From Fusibacter sp. 3D3 (GTDB taxonomy: Bacteria > Bacillota > Clostridia > Peptostreptococcales > Acidaminobacteraceae): a stretch of 64,000 nucleotides of DNA. Numbering within the stretch: the stretch's first letter is position 1; each line of letters opens with the position of its first letter. Where the stretch lies: NCBI RefSeq assembly GCF_001748365.1, contig NZ_BDHH01000010.1, forward strand, positions 142,365 to 206,364, given 5' to 3'. Below the pieces are notes generated by a model that was not told the origin of the DNA, searched no databases, and saw nothing but the letters and a program-made list of their open reading frames with translations. Positions 27,478 to 35,791 of the stretch are shown here, piece by piece. The translations under genes and the position numbers were made by a program.

Positions 27478-27602
27478 ATCTATAGATATTTTTGAAGTGA
27501 AATGACGACCACGTGAACGATTGATTGCACAACCCATTGATTTCAGATTGACACAACGTATGCATTTTGATACAATTTTGATGATTTGAATGAGGAGGCA
27601 AT

Positions 27603-28811
27603 ATGAGAGAAGTTGTCATAACTGATGTTAGATATAGAATGACTTTGACAGCAATTTGGTCACTGGGTAAAAAAGGGATTGCTATAACTGCTGTGGAATT
27701 CGAGGATTCCAACCCGCAGGAGCGATTAGGGTTTTATTCTAAATATGTGAAACATTGCCGCATCGTACCTAATCCTAAAGATAATGAAATGCTTTTTATT
27801 AATGGTTTAATGACCATCGGTAAAGATATTTATTCAAGAACAGGTGAAAAGCCTGTTTTAATCGTTACTGGGAGTAAATCCATGGCAGTGGTGACAAAAA
27901 ACTTTGAAAAATTGTTGCCCTATTATGAATTTAATATAGTAGATGAAGCGACCTACCTGAGTGCAAATAATACTTATGAACTGTCTAAGGTTGCCGATTT
28001 GGTGAAGGTTCCCTTTCCAAATACAACTTTTCTACAAGATGATGAAACTATTTTTAAGATGTCAAAGAGGATTCAATACCCAGTGGTGATCAAATATCGA
28101 GAAGGTGAAAAGCTGACGCTTAAAGCGCATGAGCGCTATAAGATCGTCCATAGGCAAGAGGAATTCGTCAATGTTTATACGATGATGCATGAAATACAAC
28201 CTAAGCCTTTAGTGCAAGAATATATCAAAGGCGCTGGTTATGGGGTATCTGTCGTCTTTGATCACAATCAAAAGCCTGTGGAGATATTTTGTCACAAGCG
28301 TATTCGGGAATACCCAGTCTCCGGAGGACCGAGTACATTTTGCGAGAGTATTTGGGATGAACGCATGGTGGCTTATGCCATAAGGCTGCTAGAAGCGCTT
28401 AAGTGGACTGGATTTGCAATGGTTGAGTTCAAGGGGGATTTAAAGGGTGATCTAAGGTTAATGGAGATTAATCCTAGATTTTGGGGCAGTATGCCACTTT
28501 CGCTTATTGCGGGGTGTGATATGCCCTTTGCCTATTATAAGTCCGTTATGAAGCTCAAGACTCAGCATCTTGGCTTTACACAGTTTCGAAATCGGTATCG
28601 ATTACATGCGAAGATGCGCTATTTGCTGCAAGATATCCTTTCGATTAGAGGGTACTTAAAGCGTAATCGTTATAATCCTATGATTTTACTCGTGTTTATA
28701 AAGGATTTATTAAATCCAAATGTCAGGGACGGTCTTTTTAGATGGACTGATAGTCAACCTGGCATCATGTATATCCGAAATGCTGTCTTTGGACATACGA
28801 AAAGAGAATAG
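27603..28811 (+). CDS. ATP-grasp carboxylate-amine ligase-like protein
   Basis: 402 aa. N-terminal Rossmann-like pre-ATP-grasp domain (about 1-110), then an ATP-grasp fold: YPVVIKYREG (about 161-170) with the ATP-binding Lys, QEYIKGAGYGVSVVF (about 204-218), metal-binding LMEINPRFWGS (about 285-295). The family joins a carboxylate to an amine using ATP. It opens an operon with a PHP phosphoesterase and a polysaccharide deacetylase-like protein, suggesting formation or modification of a cell-surface polymer or small peptide-like conjugate; the substrate cannot be deduced. ATG after GAGGAGG. Confidence 0.85.
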   Translation: MREVVITDVRYRMTLTAIWSLGKKGIAITAVEFEDSNPQERLGFYSKYVKHCRIVPNPKDNEMLFINGLMTIGKDIYSRTGEKPVLIVTGSKSMAVVTKNFEKLLPYYEFNIVDEATYLSANNTYELSKVADLVKVPFPNTTFLQDDETIFKMSKRIQYPVVIKYREGEKLTLKAHERYKIVHRQEEFVNVYTMMHEIQPKPLVQEYIKGAGYGVSVVFDHNQKPVEIFCHKRIREYPVSGGPSTFCESIWDERMVAYAIRLLEALKWTGFAMVEFKGDLKGDLRLMEINPRFWGSMPLSLIAGCDMPFAYYKSVMKLKTQHLGFTQFRNRYRLHAKMRYLLQDILSIRGYLKRNRYNPMILLVFIKDLLNPNVRDGLFRWTDSQPGIMYIRNAVFGHTKRE

Positions 28812-28834
28812 TATTTACTGGAAAGGAAGTTGTA

Positions 28835-29653
28835 ATGAAAATCGATTTTCATGTGCATTCATTTTATTCTGAAGATTCTTTTCAGAGTTTTGAAAAAATC
28901 ATACAGAAGGCAGAAAAATGTGGCCTTGATGGCATTGTTATATTAGATCATAATACCATCAAGGGCTCCGATCGCTTGGAGGCCTATCTAGAAGCACGCT
29001 ATCACAATCTTCCAGTGAACGAGAGGCTCATGGTGATTAGGGCTGGAGAGTACTCCACGGAAGAGGGGCACCTTGTTATCATCGGTCTTAAAACGCCTCT
29101 TGAAGAGATTCTGGAAGTGAATCAAAAATGGTATCGATGTGAGGATGTTGTTAAGGAAGCCAAAAAACAAGGCGCAACCATTATTCTGGCACATCCTTTT
29201 AGATGGAAACATCGTTCGCCAAGTGAATGGCTTATAAGCCAAGTGGATGCCATAGAAGTATTTAACGGCAGAACTTGTTTTGTAAAAGACAATTATGAGG
29301 CGAATGCCAAAGCTGTTGAACTCGCAAAAAAATTAGAACTGCCAATAGTGGGTGGTAGTGATGGTCATTTAACGGTTGAGATCGGTAGAAGTTTTGTAAA
29401 TTTTGAAGTAGAGAAGGCTTCATTTGATCCGCAGAAGCTGCACTTATATGATTCAAGTGTCCACGGGGAATGGGGACATCCAGCCTACGAGGTGGTGAGC
29501 CAAGTTTACAAATTTACCACTCAAAAAAAGTGGGGTTCTATTCCAAAACAGGTGATCAAGTTTTTTTACGGCGTGCTAATTTACGGCATTGCATGTTTGA
29601 AACCCCGTTATTTTTTAAAGGGTGATGTCATGACCTATAAAGCGCATCATTAA
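28835..29653 (+). CDS. PHP-domain metal-dependent phosphoesterase
   Basis: 272 aa. Metal-ligand motifs DFHVHSFYSEDS (residues 3-14), LDHNTIKG (about 36), AGEYSTEEGHLV (about 69), LAHPFRW (about 112) and GGSDGHL (about 177) define the PHP fold. Some 60 residues at the C-terminus are extra and include a hydrophobic segment (VIKFFYGVLIYGIACL), so membrane association is possible. Middle gene of the ATP-grasp operon, 23 bases after the ligase and 36 before the deacetylase-like gene. Confidence 0.85.
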   Translation: MKIDFHVHSFYSEDSFQSFEKIIQKAEKCGLDGIVILDHNTIKGSDRLEAYLEARYHNLPVNERLMVIRAGEYSTEEGHLVIIGLKTPLEEILEVNQKWYRCEDVVKEAKKQGATIILAHPFRWKHRSPSEWLISQVDAIEVFNGRTCFVKDNYEANAKAVELAKKLELPIVGGSDGHLTVEIGRSFVNFEVEKASFDPQKLHLYDSSVHGEWGHPAYEVVSQVYKFTTQKKWGSIPKQVIKFFYGVLIYGIACLKPRYFLKGDVMTYKAHH

Positions 29654-29689
29654 ACCTCTATGAGCAAATACAAAAGGAGTCCATGCTTC

Positions 29690-31171
29690 ATGATTTTATT
29701 TGAGATTTTAAGGAAAATAAACCGATTCATAAAACAGCATAACAAAAGAAAAGCGGGCATTTACTTGTCTCCCGTTAGACGTATAGAGCAGGTCTATCCC
29801 CTTTTGGACGAACGCGTTTGTGCGATGACCTTTGATGATGGGCCAAGTGCATTGCCCCCTAACCCTGTGCCTCAATTGGATTCAGAGGATGAAATTGTAA
29901 AGCGTGCATACGGCCTCACTGAGGTGCTTATGAATACGCTCGAAAGATATGGTGCTGTAGGGACTTTTGACTGCGTTGGGGGCACGCAAGAAAATTATCC
30001 AGATCAGCGCGGCAAATTGCATACTGCTAAATGGGGCGGTACGGCTCATGATCATTATCCCGATTTTGAGAAAGATCCATTTGCGGGTATATTGAATCAA
30101 CCAGAACTTGGCGAACGCATCCTCAAAAGAGGTCATGAAATGGCCAATCATGGTGGCAGACATGTGATTTTTGGACCCATGAGACTTATTTATGACTCGA
30201 GAGTATCACTTTCATCGCTAGAGCGTGTCCTTGAAGATTTGACACTTTTCCATAATTTTGCCTATAAAAATTACAAACATACGCCCACGCTGTCCAGACC
30301 GCCACATTATATCGATCGGATAAAAGGACGCTTAAATGCCTACGATGTATACGCGATGATGGGCTATCAGTACATGGCAGCAAGTTTTGATGGTGGCGGA
30401 TGGAAACCCAGTAAAGGGATCTACCGTGAAGATGTAGAGGCAATGGTTTTACCTATGAAACGCGTTCTTGAAAGTGATGACAACGCTCTAAATGGACACA
30501 TCATTTTCCAAAAGGATGGTTGCAATATGTCACTTCAAACGCCTGTTGCAGATGCCTTAGCGCCACAACTTGAAATTTTAAATGCAAAGGGTTATAAAGT
30601 TATAGGTGTAAATGAGCTCATTAACCGTTCTCCTTTTGAGGATTATGGCGAAGGTCACACTCATTTTGAAATTGCAAGAGAATTGATCAATGCGGGTTTC
30701 GTTGTAGCTTACAAAAATAACAGCTTTCAGCCCAATAGGCTTTTAACTTTTGGAGAATTGGTGGCCATGACGACGCCGAAAGCGCTCTTTGTGGCACTCA
30801 CTTTATTAAAAAGCAAACAGCTTAGAGCAGACTTTGATTATGCCAAATGGGATGTGAAAAAAATAGCAGACGCGCATGTGAAAGTGAGAACAAGCCATCC
30901 TTATTATTGGATGTTTAAATACGCAAAAAAGCAAGGCTATTTAGAGGTGAACTCGGATCGTTGGGATATCCACGATCCTGTAGATGCACACATTTGCATT
31001 CAATACTTAGAGGGTGTCCTTTCCTCACATCAGGTGGTATTGAGTGTTGATGAACTGCTTGAAAGGGAACAGCTTTGTTCTGCGCTCATGCAGATGGGGG
31101 AACGCCCTCTTAAACGTATTGATATTTTACCACTTCTAAGGGCAACGCTTAAAAGTGTAAAATTAATGTAA
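29690..31171 (+). CDS. polysaccharide deacetylase (NodB)-like protein
   Basis: 493 aa from ATG at 29690, ten bases after AAGGAG; the frame is open to 29660 without a site. NodB homology: motif 1 MTFDDGPSALPP (about 46-57), motif 2 ANHGGRHV (about 152-159), SRPPHYIDR (about 203-211). A 160-residue C-terminal region with helical repeats (about 320-480) resembles SLH-like or swiveling segments but I could not assign it. No clear signal peptide is visible, which is unusual for a cell-wall deacetylase. Third gene of the operon. Confidence 0.75.
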   Translation: MILFEILRKINRFIKQHNKRKAGIYLSPVRRIEQVYPLLDERVCAMTFDDGPSALPPNPVPQLDSEDEIVKRAYGLTEVLMNTLERYGAVGTFDCVGGTQENYPDQRGKLHTAKWGGTAHDHYPDFEKDPFAGILNQPELGERILKRGHEMANHGGRHVIFGPMRLIYDSRVSLSSLERVLEDLTLFHNFAYKNYKHTPTLSRPPHYIDRIKGRLNAYDVYAMMGYQYMAASFDGGGWKPSKGIYREDVEAMVLPMKRVLESDDNALNGHIIFQKDGCNMSLQTPVADALAPQLEILNAKGYKVIGVNELINRSPFEDYGEGHTHFEIARELINAGFVVAYKNNSFQPNRLLTFGELVAMTTPKALFVALTLLKSKQLRADFDYAKWDVKKIADAHVKVRTSHPYYWMFKYAKKQGYLEVNSDRWDIHDPVDAHICIQYLEGVLSSHQVVLSVDELLEREQLCSALMQMGERPLKRIDILPLLRATLKSVKLM

Positions 31172-31210
31172 AATTTTATCGTATATTCAGGATATGTGTT
31201 ATAATGAAAT

Positions 31211-31349
31211 TGATAGTACCGAAAGGACTATACGCTTTTTTATGAAACTTACCGATGAACAAACTCTGCTCGGAGCGAAATGCCAGGGACGGAAATAGTA
31301 AAGGTTATGATAACATAGCTCTTTTTGTCTTTGACAGAAGGAGCTTTTT
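31211..31349 (+). ncRNA. structured leader of the pantothenate operon, candidate pan-motif riboregulator
   Basis: A TATAAT at 31200-31205 predicts transcription from about 31212. The RNA would begin with a hairpin ATAGT-A-CC-GAAA-GG-ACTAT (31213-31231) holding one bulged A, followed by a larger stem (CCG 31252-31254 with CGG 31290-31292, CTCTG 31264-31268 with CAGGG 31284-31288). It ends in an intrinsic terminator. The pan motif of Weinberg and colleagues is a hairpin RNA with bulged adenosines upstream of panB/C/D operons; I cannot confirm identity without the covariance model. The presence of the pan genes directly downstream makes it likely. Confidence 0.6.
31317..31349 (+). terminator. 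attenuator terminator in the pan leader
   Basis: AGCTCTTTTTGTC (31317-31329) pairs with GACAGAAGGAGCT (31333-31345) including two G-U pairs, loop TTT, tail TTTTTG. It lies 96 bases before the first pan gene, so it can only be a leader attenuator. Confidence 0.85.
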
Positions 31350-31444
31350 GTATGCAATTATACAAATGTTCGAGTGCACAGATGTGCAGATGGATATTGG
31401 TCATACTAAGGCCCCTCTCAAGAGCAAGAAAGGATGTTTAAATC

Positions 31445-32293
31445 ATGAAATTTGGATTCGTTGGGGCAGGTAAAGTAGGCCAAGCGTTTGGCAGATATCT
31501 AACTCAAAAGGGGCATCAAGTGGTTGGCTATTATAGCAAGACCTATGCCCATGCTGAAGATGCGGCGATTGCAGTACAAGGAAAAGCATACGACACATTA
31601 GAAGCACTTTCAAAAGATGCAGAAATTATCGCTTTAACGGTGACCGATCAAATGATTGAGGCAGTTTCTAGAGAATTGTGTTCACTGAATACCACAGGAA
31701 AAGTTAGATTTGTCATTCATATGAGTGGTGCGTTATCTGCTCGGGTTTTAGCAAGACGTGATGACGTTCATTACGCGTCTATCCATCCCATGCAATCATT
31801 TGCAAATGTTGAAGAAGCACTTTTGCAAATGCCAAGTACCGTTTTTGGTATTGAAGGGGATGCGAAAACAATCTCAGTATTCGAGACGCTTTTAAAGACA
31901 ATGGGCAATGAAGTGATTCAGTTGACTGAAGCACAAAAGGTCAATTATCATCTTGCGGCTGTGATTGTTTCGAATTATATGGTGACATTGATGCATTTTG
32001 GATTGTCTCAAATGAAGGCGATCGGCATTGAGGAGAACACAGGTATAAAAGCGTTACTACCACTTATTCGAGGGACTTTGACGAATATCGAAACTTTTGG
32101 ACCTGAAAAAGCATTGACAGGTCCTATAGCAAGAGGCGATTATAAAACGGTCAAAGCACACCTACAGGCAATGGATCATGGGGCTAAAGCACTCTATAGG
32201 CATCTTGGTTTGGCAACGCTGGAAATAGCACTTGCCAAAGAGATGGATACAGAAAATGTGCTGGCACTCAGACGTCTTTTAGAGGAGGAATAA
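31445..32293 (+). CDS. Rossmann-fold DUF2520 protein, probable ketopantoate reductase
   Basis: 282 aa. NADP-type Rossmann start [16 protein letters not shown] (GxGxxG at 7-12), then [27 protein letters not shown] (about 116-124) and an all-helical C-terminal DUF2520 domain ([19 protein letters not shown] in part). It heads the pan operon, where a ketopantoate reductase is the missing step between PanB and PanC. DUF2520-type proteins have been described as alternative ketopantoate reductases (PanG), so this is the likely role, with no panE in the cluster. Ribosome site AAAGGA lies 11 bases upstream. Confidence 0.8.
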   Translation: MKFGFVGAGKVGQAFGRYLTQKGHQVVGYYSKTYAHAEDAAIAVQGKAYDTLEALSKDAEIIALTVTDQMIEAVSRELCSLNTTGKVRFVIHMSGALSARVLARRDDVHYASIHPMQSFANVEEALLQMPSTVFGIEGDAKTISVFETLLKTMGNEVIQLTEAQKVNYHLAAVIVSNYMVTLMHFGLSQMKAIGIEENTGIKALLPLIRGTLTNIETFGPEKALTGPIARGDYKTVKAHLQAMDHGAKALYRHLGLATLEIALAKEMDTENVLALRRLLEEE

Positions 32294-32294
32294 T

Positions 32295-33125
32295 ATGTCA
32301 AAAGTAACGACTTCAACTTTTTTAAAGAAGAAATCAAAAAAAGAGAAAATCACGGTTTTAACCGCTTATGATTATTCTACGGCGAAACTATTAGATCAAG
32401 GTGGTGTTGACTGCCTTTTGGTGGGTGATTCGCTTGGCATGACCATGCTGGGTTATGAAGATACCTTATCTGTGACGATGGAAGATATGATTCATCACAC
32501 AAAAGCCGTTGTCAGAGGCACTAAAAATGCAATGGTTGTTGCAGATATGCCATTTTTGTCATATCATGTGAGCGTTGAAGACGCCATCAGAAATGCGGGT
32601 AGACTCATTAAAGAAGCAGGCGCTCACGCCGTCAAGTTAGAGGGTGGTTTTCAAATTAAAGATAAAATAGAAGGCATCATCAATGCACAAATCCCAATAA
32701 TGGGACACCTTGGATTGACGCCTCAATCTGTAAATGCGTTTGGTGGCTTCAAAGTTCAAGGCAAATCCGAAGCCCAAGCGCAAAAATTGATTGATGAGGC
32801 GAAACTTTTAGAGGCACTTGGCTGTTTTGCCATCGTTTTGGAGTGCATTCCTGCAAAACTCGCAAAGATCATCAGTGAGAGTATTAGTATTCCAACCATC
32901 GGAATAGGCGCAGGTGCAGATTGTGATGGTCAAGTATTGGTGATTCAAGATCTTTTAGGCATGTATACAGAATTAACGCCTAAGTTTGTAAAACAGTATG
33001 CGGTTTTAAATGGCGTTATTGAGCAAGCGGTAAGCACGTATTGTGATGAAGTTAAAAAGGGCGTGTTTCCAAGTGAGGCACACACCTTTAAGATAGATGA
33101 GAGCGTTCTTGAAAAATTATACTAA
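32295..33125 (+). CDS. panB: 3-methyl-2-oxobutanoate hydroxymethyltransferase
   Basis: 276 aa. First step of pantothenate synthesis: ketoisovalerate plus methylene-tetrahydrofolate to ketopantoate. Family motifs: [28 protein letters not shown] (shown in part as [10 protein letters not shown] and LVGDSLGM, about 22-49), [23 protein letters not shown], and [14 protein letters not shown] with metal and substrate contacts. TIM barrel of usual length. Starts 1 base after the DUF2520 stop with GAGGAGG inside the end of that gene. Confidence 0.97.
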   Translation: MSKVTTSTFLKKKSKKEKITVLTAYDYSTAKLLDQGGVDCLLVGDSLGMTMLGYEDTLSVTMEDMIHHTKAVVRGTKNAMVVADMPFLSYHVSVEDAIRNAGRLIKEAGAHAVKLEGGFQIKDKIEGIINAQIPIMGHLGLTPQSVNAFGGFKVQGKSEAQAQKLIDEAKLLEALGCFAIVLECIPAKLAKIISESISIPTIGIGAGADCDGQVLVIQDLLGMYTELTPKFVKQYAVLNGVIEQAVSTYCDEVKKGVFPSEAHTFKIDESVLEKLY

Positions 33126-33158
33126 AGTTAGATGAAAAAAAGGTTAGGAGATCAAAAC

Positions 33159-34007
33159 ATGAAGATTGTTCATACCGTAAATGACCTAAGAGCGGTTGTT
33201 AAAAGTGCCAAGAAGGCACAAAAATGTGTGGGACTTGTGCCCACTATGGGATTTTTACATGAAGGGCATCTGTCGCTCATGACAGCAGCTAAAAAAAATA
33301 CAGATTTTGTAGTGGTGAGTCTTTTCGTCAACCCGACACAGTTTGGTCCAAATGAAGACTTAGAAAGCTATCCAAGAAATTTTGAAAAGGATGCCATACT
33401 TTGCGAAAATGCTGGTGTAGATGTCCTTTTCAATCCAAGTGTTGATGAAATGTATGGTCCTGATTACAGCACATATGTCAACTGTGAAGGCGATATTACC
33501 AAAGTACTTTGTGGTGCCTCGAGACCTATACACTTTAAAGGCGTCACAAGTGTTGTCTCTAAACTCTTCAATATCGTTTCACCCGAAAAGGCTTTTTTTG
33601 GACAAAAGGATGCCCAACAAGTGGCTGTGATTGAAAAAATGGTGAGAGAATTGAACTTTGATATAGAGATCGTGCCTTGTCCCATTGTCAGAGAATCAGA
33701 TGGGTTAGCACTCAGTTCTCGTAATACGTATCTTTCTGAATCAGAGCGAAAAGATGCGCTCGTATTGGTTCAGTCCTTAAGGCTCGCAGAGCAAAAGATC
33801 AAAGCGGGTGAAAGAAATGCAGAGCTGATTAAACAAGCAATGAAAGCTTTAATAGAAACCGTTGATTATGCGGAAATTGACTATGTTGAAATCGTAGAGG
33901 CGACAACGCTAAAAAGTGTTCAAAAGTTAGAAGGCGATATGCTCATTGCATTAGCTGTTAAATTAGGGAGACCGAGATTAATAGACAATATTAGACTTTG
34001 GGTTTAG
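33159..34007 (+). CDS. panC: pantoate-beta-alanine ligase
   Basis: 282 aa from ATG at 33159 (TTAGGAGA eight bases upstream); an in-frame ATG at 33132 lacks a site. Joins pantoate and beta-alanine with ATP. Nucleotidyltransferase motifs: [14 protein letters not shown] (about 25-38, HxGH), [19 protein letters not shown] and [11 protein letters not shown] (KMSKS equivalent). Completes the pathway with the PanB product and beta-alanine from PanD. Confidence 0.97.
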   Translation: MKIVHTVNDLRAVVKSAKKAQKCVGLVPTMGFLHEGHLSLMTAAKKNTDFVVVSLFVNPTQFGPNEDLESYPRNFEKDAILCENAGVDVLFNPSVDEMYGPDYSTYVNCEGDITKVLCGASRPIHFKGVTSVVSKLFNIVSPEKAFFGQKDAQQVAVIEKMVRELNFDIEIVPCPIVRESDGLALSSRNTYLSESERKDALVLVQSLRLAEQKIKAGERNAELIKQAMKALIETVDYAEIDYVEIVEATTLKSVQKLEGDMLIALAVKLGRPRLIDNIRLWV

Positions 34008-34018
34008 GAGGCAGATTC

Positions 34019-34408
34019 ATGTTGGTAACCATGTTTAAAAGTAAAATTCATCGTGCAACGGTGACAGAAGCAAATTTAAATTATGTAGGCAGTATTACGA
34101 TCGATGAGGACTTACTAGAGGCAGCGGGCATTTTTCCAGGAGAAAAAGTTCAAATCGTTAACAACAATAACGGTGCAAGACTTGAAACCTATACAATCGC
34201 AGGGGAAAGAGGCAGTGGCATGTTCTGCTTGAATGGAGCAGCAGCAAGGCTTGTGCAGCCAGGGGATGTGGTCATTATCATTGCATATGCTTTGATGGAG
34301 GCCGCTGAAGCGAAGGCCTTTAAACCCAATGTGATATTTTTAGATGAAAAGAATCAAATTGTTGAAATGAGTCATTTCGAGAAACATGGTGACATCAAAA
34401 ATTATTAA
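34019..34408 (+). CDS. panD: aspartate 1-decarboxylase
   Basis: 129 aa from ATG at 34019 after TAGGAGG; the open frame begins at 33998 inside panC but without a site. Pyruvoyl enzyme that makes beta-alanine. Self-cleavage motif YVGSITID with Gly-Ser at about residues 23-24, followed by the conserved NNGARLETY and [11 protein letters not shown]. Last gene of the four-gene operon, so the cell appears able to make pantothenate from ketoisovalerate and aspartate. Confidence 0.96.
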   Translation: MLVTMFKSKIHRATVTEANLNYVGSITIDEDLLEAAGIFPGEKVQIVNNNNGARLETYTIAGERGSGMFCLNGAAARLVQPGDVVIIIAYALMEAAEAKAFKPNVIFLDEKNQIVEMSHFEKHGDIKNY

Positions 34409-34422
34409 TAAAGAACAAGTAT

Positions 34423-34463
34423 TTGAAACCCTAGACCATTTATGCTAAAATAGTCTAGGGTTT
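34423..34463 (+). promoter_or_regulatory. murB promoter enclosed by an 11-bp inverted repeat
   Basis: TTGAAA (34423-34428), 17 bp, TAAAAT (34446-34451) with an extended -10 TGC. The arms AAACCCTAGAC (34426-34436) and GTCTAGGGTTT (34453-34463) are perfect complements and flank the -10 element. It may be an operator, a terminator of the pan operon (the T tract is poor), or both. Confidence 0.6.
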
Positions 34464-34514
34464 AGATCAACAGAGCGTTAAATTAGTGTTAAATCACTCA
34501 ACATGGAGAATGAA

Positions 34515-35417
34515 ATGAAATTTGAACCGTTAACTGATTTTTTAGATCAAGAACAAATTTTACGAAATGAACAAATGAAAGTACATACTTCCTTTAAAAT
34601 TGGTGGACATGTGGATTGCATGGTCTTGCCAAGAAAAGTTGAAGATATTAAGCAAACCATAAATTTCTGTAAGGCGGTTTCGATGCCATATCATATTATG
34701 GGCAATGGCTCCAACATCTTAGTGGATGATGATGGTATTGAAGGGTTGGTTATCAAAATCAGCGATGCTTTCAGTGCGGTTGATGTCCAAGATGAAGTCG
34801 TGATCGCAGAAGCAGGGGTATTGCTTTCAAAACTTTCAAAAGTAGCCCTTCGCAATAGTTTGAAGGGATTTGAATTTGCATCGGGTATTCCAGGAACTTT
34901 AGGTGGCGCGATTTTTATGAATGCTGGTGCCTATGGTGGCGAAATGAAGGATGTCATTCAGTGGGTAGAAGTGCTTACAGCCTCTGGAGAGGTTCAAAAG
35001 ATTCAAAGGCAAGATATGGCATTTGGTTATAGAACCAGTATTGTCAAGGCAAACGGTTTTGTAGTGCTCAGAGCAGCACTCAAGCTCCAAAAGGGTAATT
35101 ATGAAGAGATTCTGGCGATCACTCAGGAACTCACAGAAAAGAGAGTCTCGAAACAACCTGTTGATTTGCCAAGTGCTGGGAGTACTTTCAAAAGACCTGA
35201 GGGCCATTATGCAGGCCGATTAATCGAGGATTCTGGCCTTAGAGGCCTTAAGTATGGGCATGCAATGGTTTCTGAAAAACATTGCGGTTTTGTGGTCAAT
35301 ACAGGTGAGGCCAGTTGTAAAGAAGTGATTACACTCATCGAAATTATTCAAAAAGTAGTACGTGATCGCTTTGAGGTTGAATTAGAGCGTGAAGTGAGAA
35401 TATTTGGGAAAGAATAG
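34515..35417 (+). CDS. murB: UDP-N-acetylmuramate dehydrogenase
   Basis: 300 aa. FAD enzyme that reduces UDP-GlcNAc-enolpyruvate to UDP-MurNAc, a cytoplasmic step of peptidoglycan synthesis. Motifs: HTSFKIGGHVD (about 25-35), YHIMGNGSNILVDD (about 58-71), GFEFASGIPGTLGGAIFMNAGAYGG in part (about 120-144), PSAGSTFKRPEG with the catalytic Ser, and ending HCGFVVNTG...ERE(V)RIFG. ATG at 34515 is five bases after GGAG; an earlier ATG at 34503 overlaps that site. Confidence 0.97.
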   Translation: MKFEPLTDFLDQEQILRNEQMKVHTSFKIGGHVDCMVLPRKVEDIKQTINFCKAVSMPYHIMGNGSNILVDDDGIEGLVIKISDAFSAVDVQDEVVIAEAGVLLSKLSKVALRNSLKGFEFASGIPGTLGGAIFMNAGAYGGEMKDVIQWVEVLTASGEVQKIQRQDMAFGYRTSIVKANGFVVLRAALKLQKGNYEEILAITQELTEKRVSKQPVDLPSAGSTFKRPEGHYAGRLIEDSGLRGLKYGHAMVSEKHCGFVVNTGEASCKEVITLIEIIQKVVRDRFEVELEREVRIFGKE

Positions 35418-35458
35418 CGCAGTAGAACCGATAGAGCAATTTGTAAATATATAATGGC

Positions 35459-35519
35459 AAGAGCACTTCAGACAATTTCTACAATTAAGTAGGCATTGTC
35501 TGAAGCGCTCTTTTTTTTG
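35459..35519 (+). terminator. strong terminator after murB
   Basis: AAGAGCACTTCAGACAAT at 35459-35476 pairs with ATTGTCTGAAGCGCTCTT at 35495-35512 with one mismatch-type wobble, followed by TTTTTTTT. Confidence 0.92.
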
Positions 35520-35590
35520 ATATTGAGAGCCTAAAAAATCTTGTCAAAAATCAACGTGATTTGTTTGATTGTGAACGGGTATCTTTAATA

Positions 35591-35765
35591 TAACACTTGG
35601 GGGGATGCTCCTCCTAGGGAGCATTTCCCCAATTCAGAGGGCGTTAGAACGCCCTCTGAATGCAATCCAATAGGATTGCACAAGTGTTACGAAGGAAGCG
35701 AAGCGGACTGAGTATGAATTTGCGAAGATGCAAGTGTTACGAAGGAAGCGAAGCGGACTGAGTAT
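35591..35765 (+). repeat. structured repeat element, copy A (closed stem with three hairpins plus tail repeat)
   Basis: Outer stem TAACACTTG (35591-35599) with CAAGTGTTA (35681-35689). Enclosed: hairpin 1 ATGCTCC/GGAGCAT with flanking GGGG/CCCC (35600-35630), hairpin 2 ATTCAGAGGGCGT/ACGCCCTCTGAAT (35632-35661), hairpin 3 GCAATCC/GGATTGC (35662-35679). A 26-base tail beginning CGAAGGAAGCGAAGCGGACT follows, and a segment of 35 bases containing the arm and tail recurs with a period of 50 at 35731-35765. GC content is far above the surroundings. It fills most of the 374-base gap between murB and the next gene; the part 35520-35590 shows nothing else. Confidence 0.85.
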
Positions 35766-35791
35766 ACGAGACTTTGGGGGAGTGGCAGCCA

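Noticed and set aside
31211..31310. c-di-GMP-I (GEMM) riboswitch in the pan leader
   Set aside because: GGGACGGAAA superficially resembles part of the GEMM core, but the GCAAACC strand, the second stem and the closing stem are missing.
31255..31473. 72-aa open frame in the pan leader
   Set aside because: It overlaps the predicted terminator and the start of the DUF2520 gene, has no ribosome site, and contradicts the structure of the leader.
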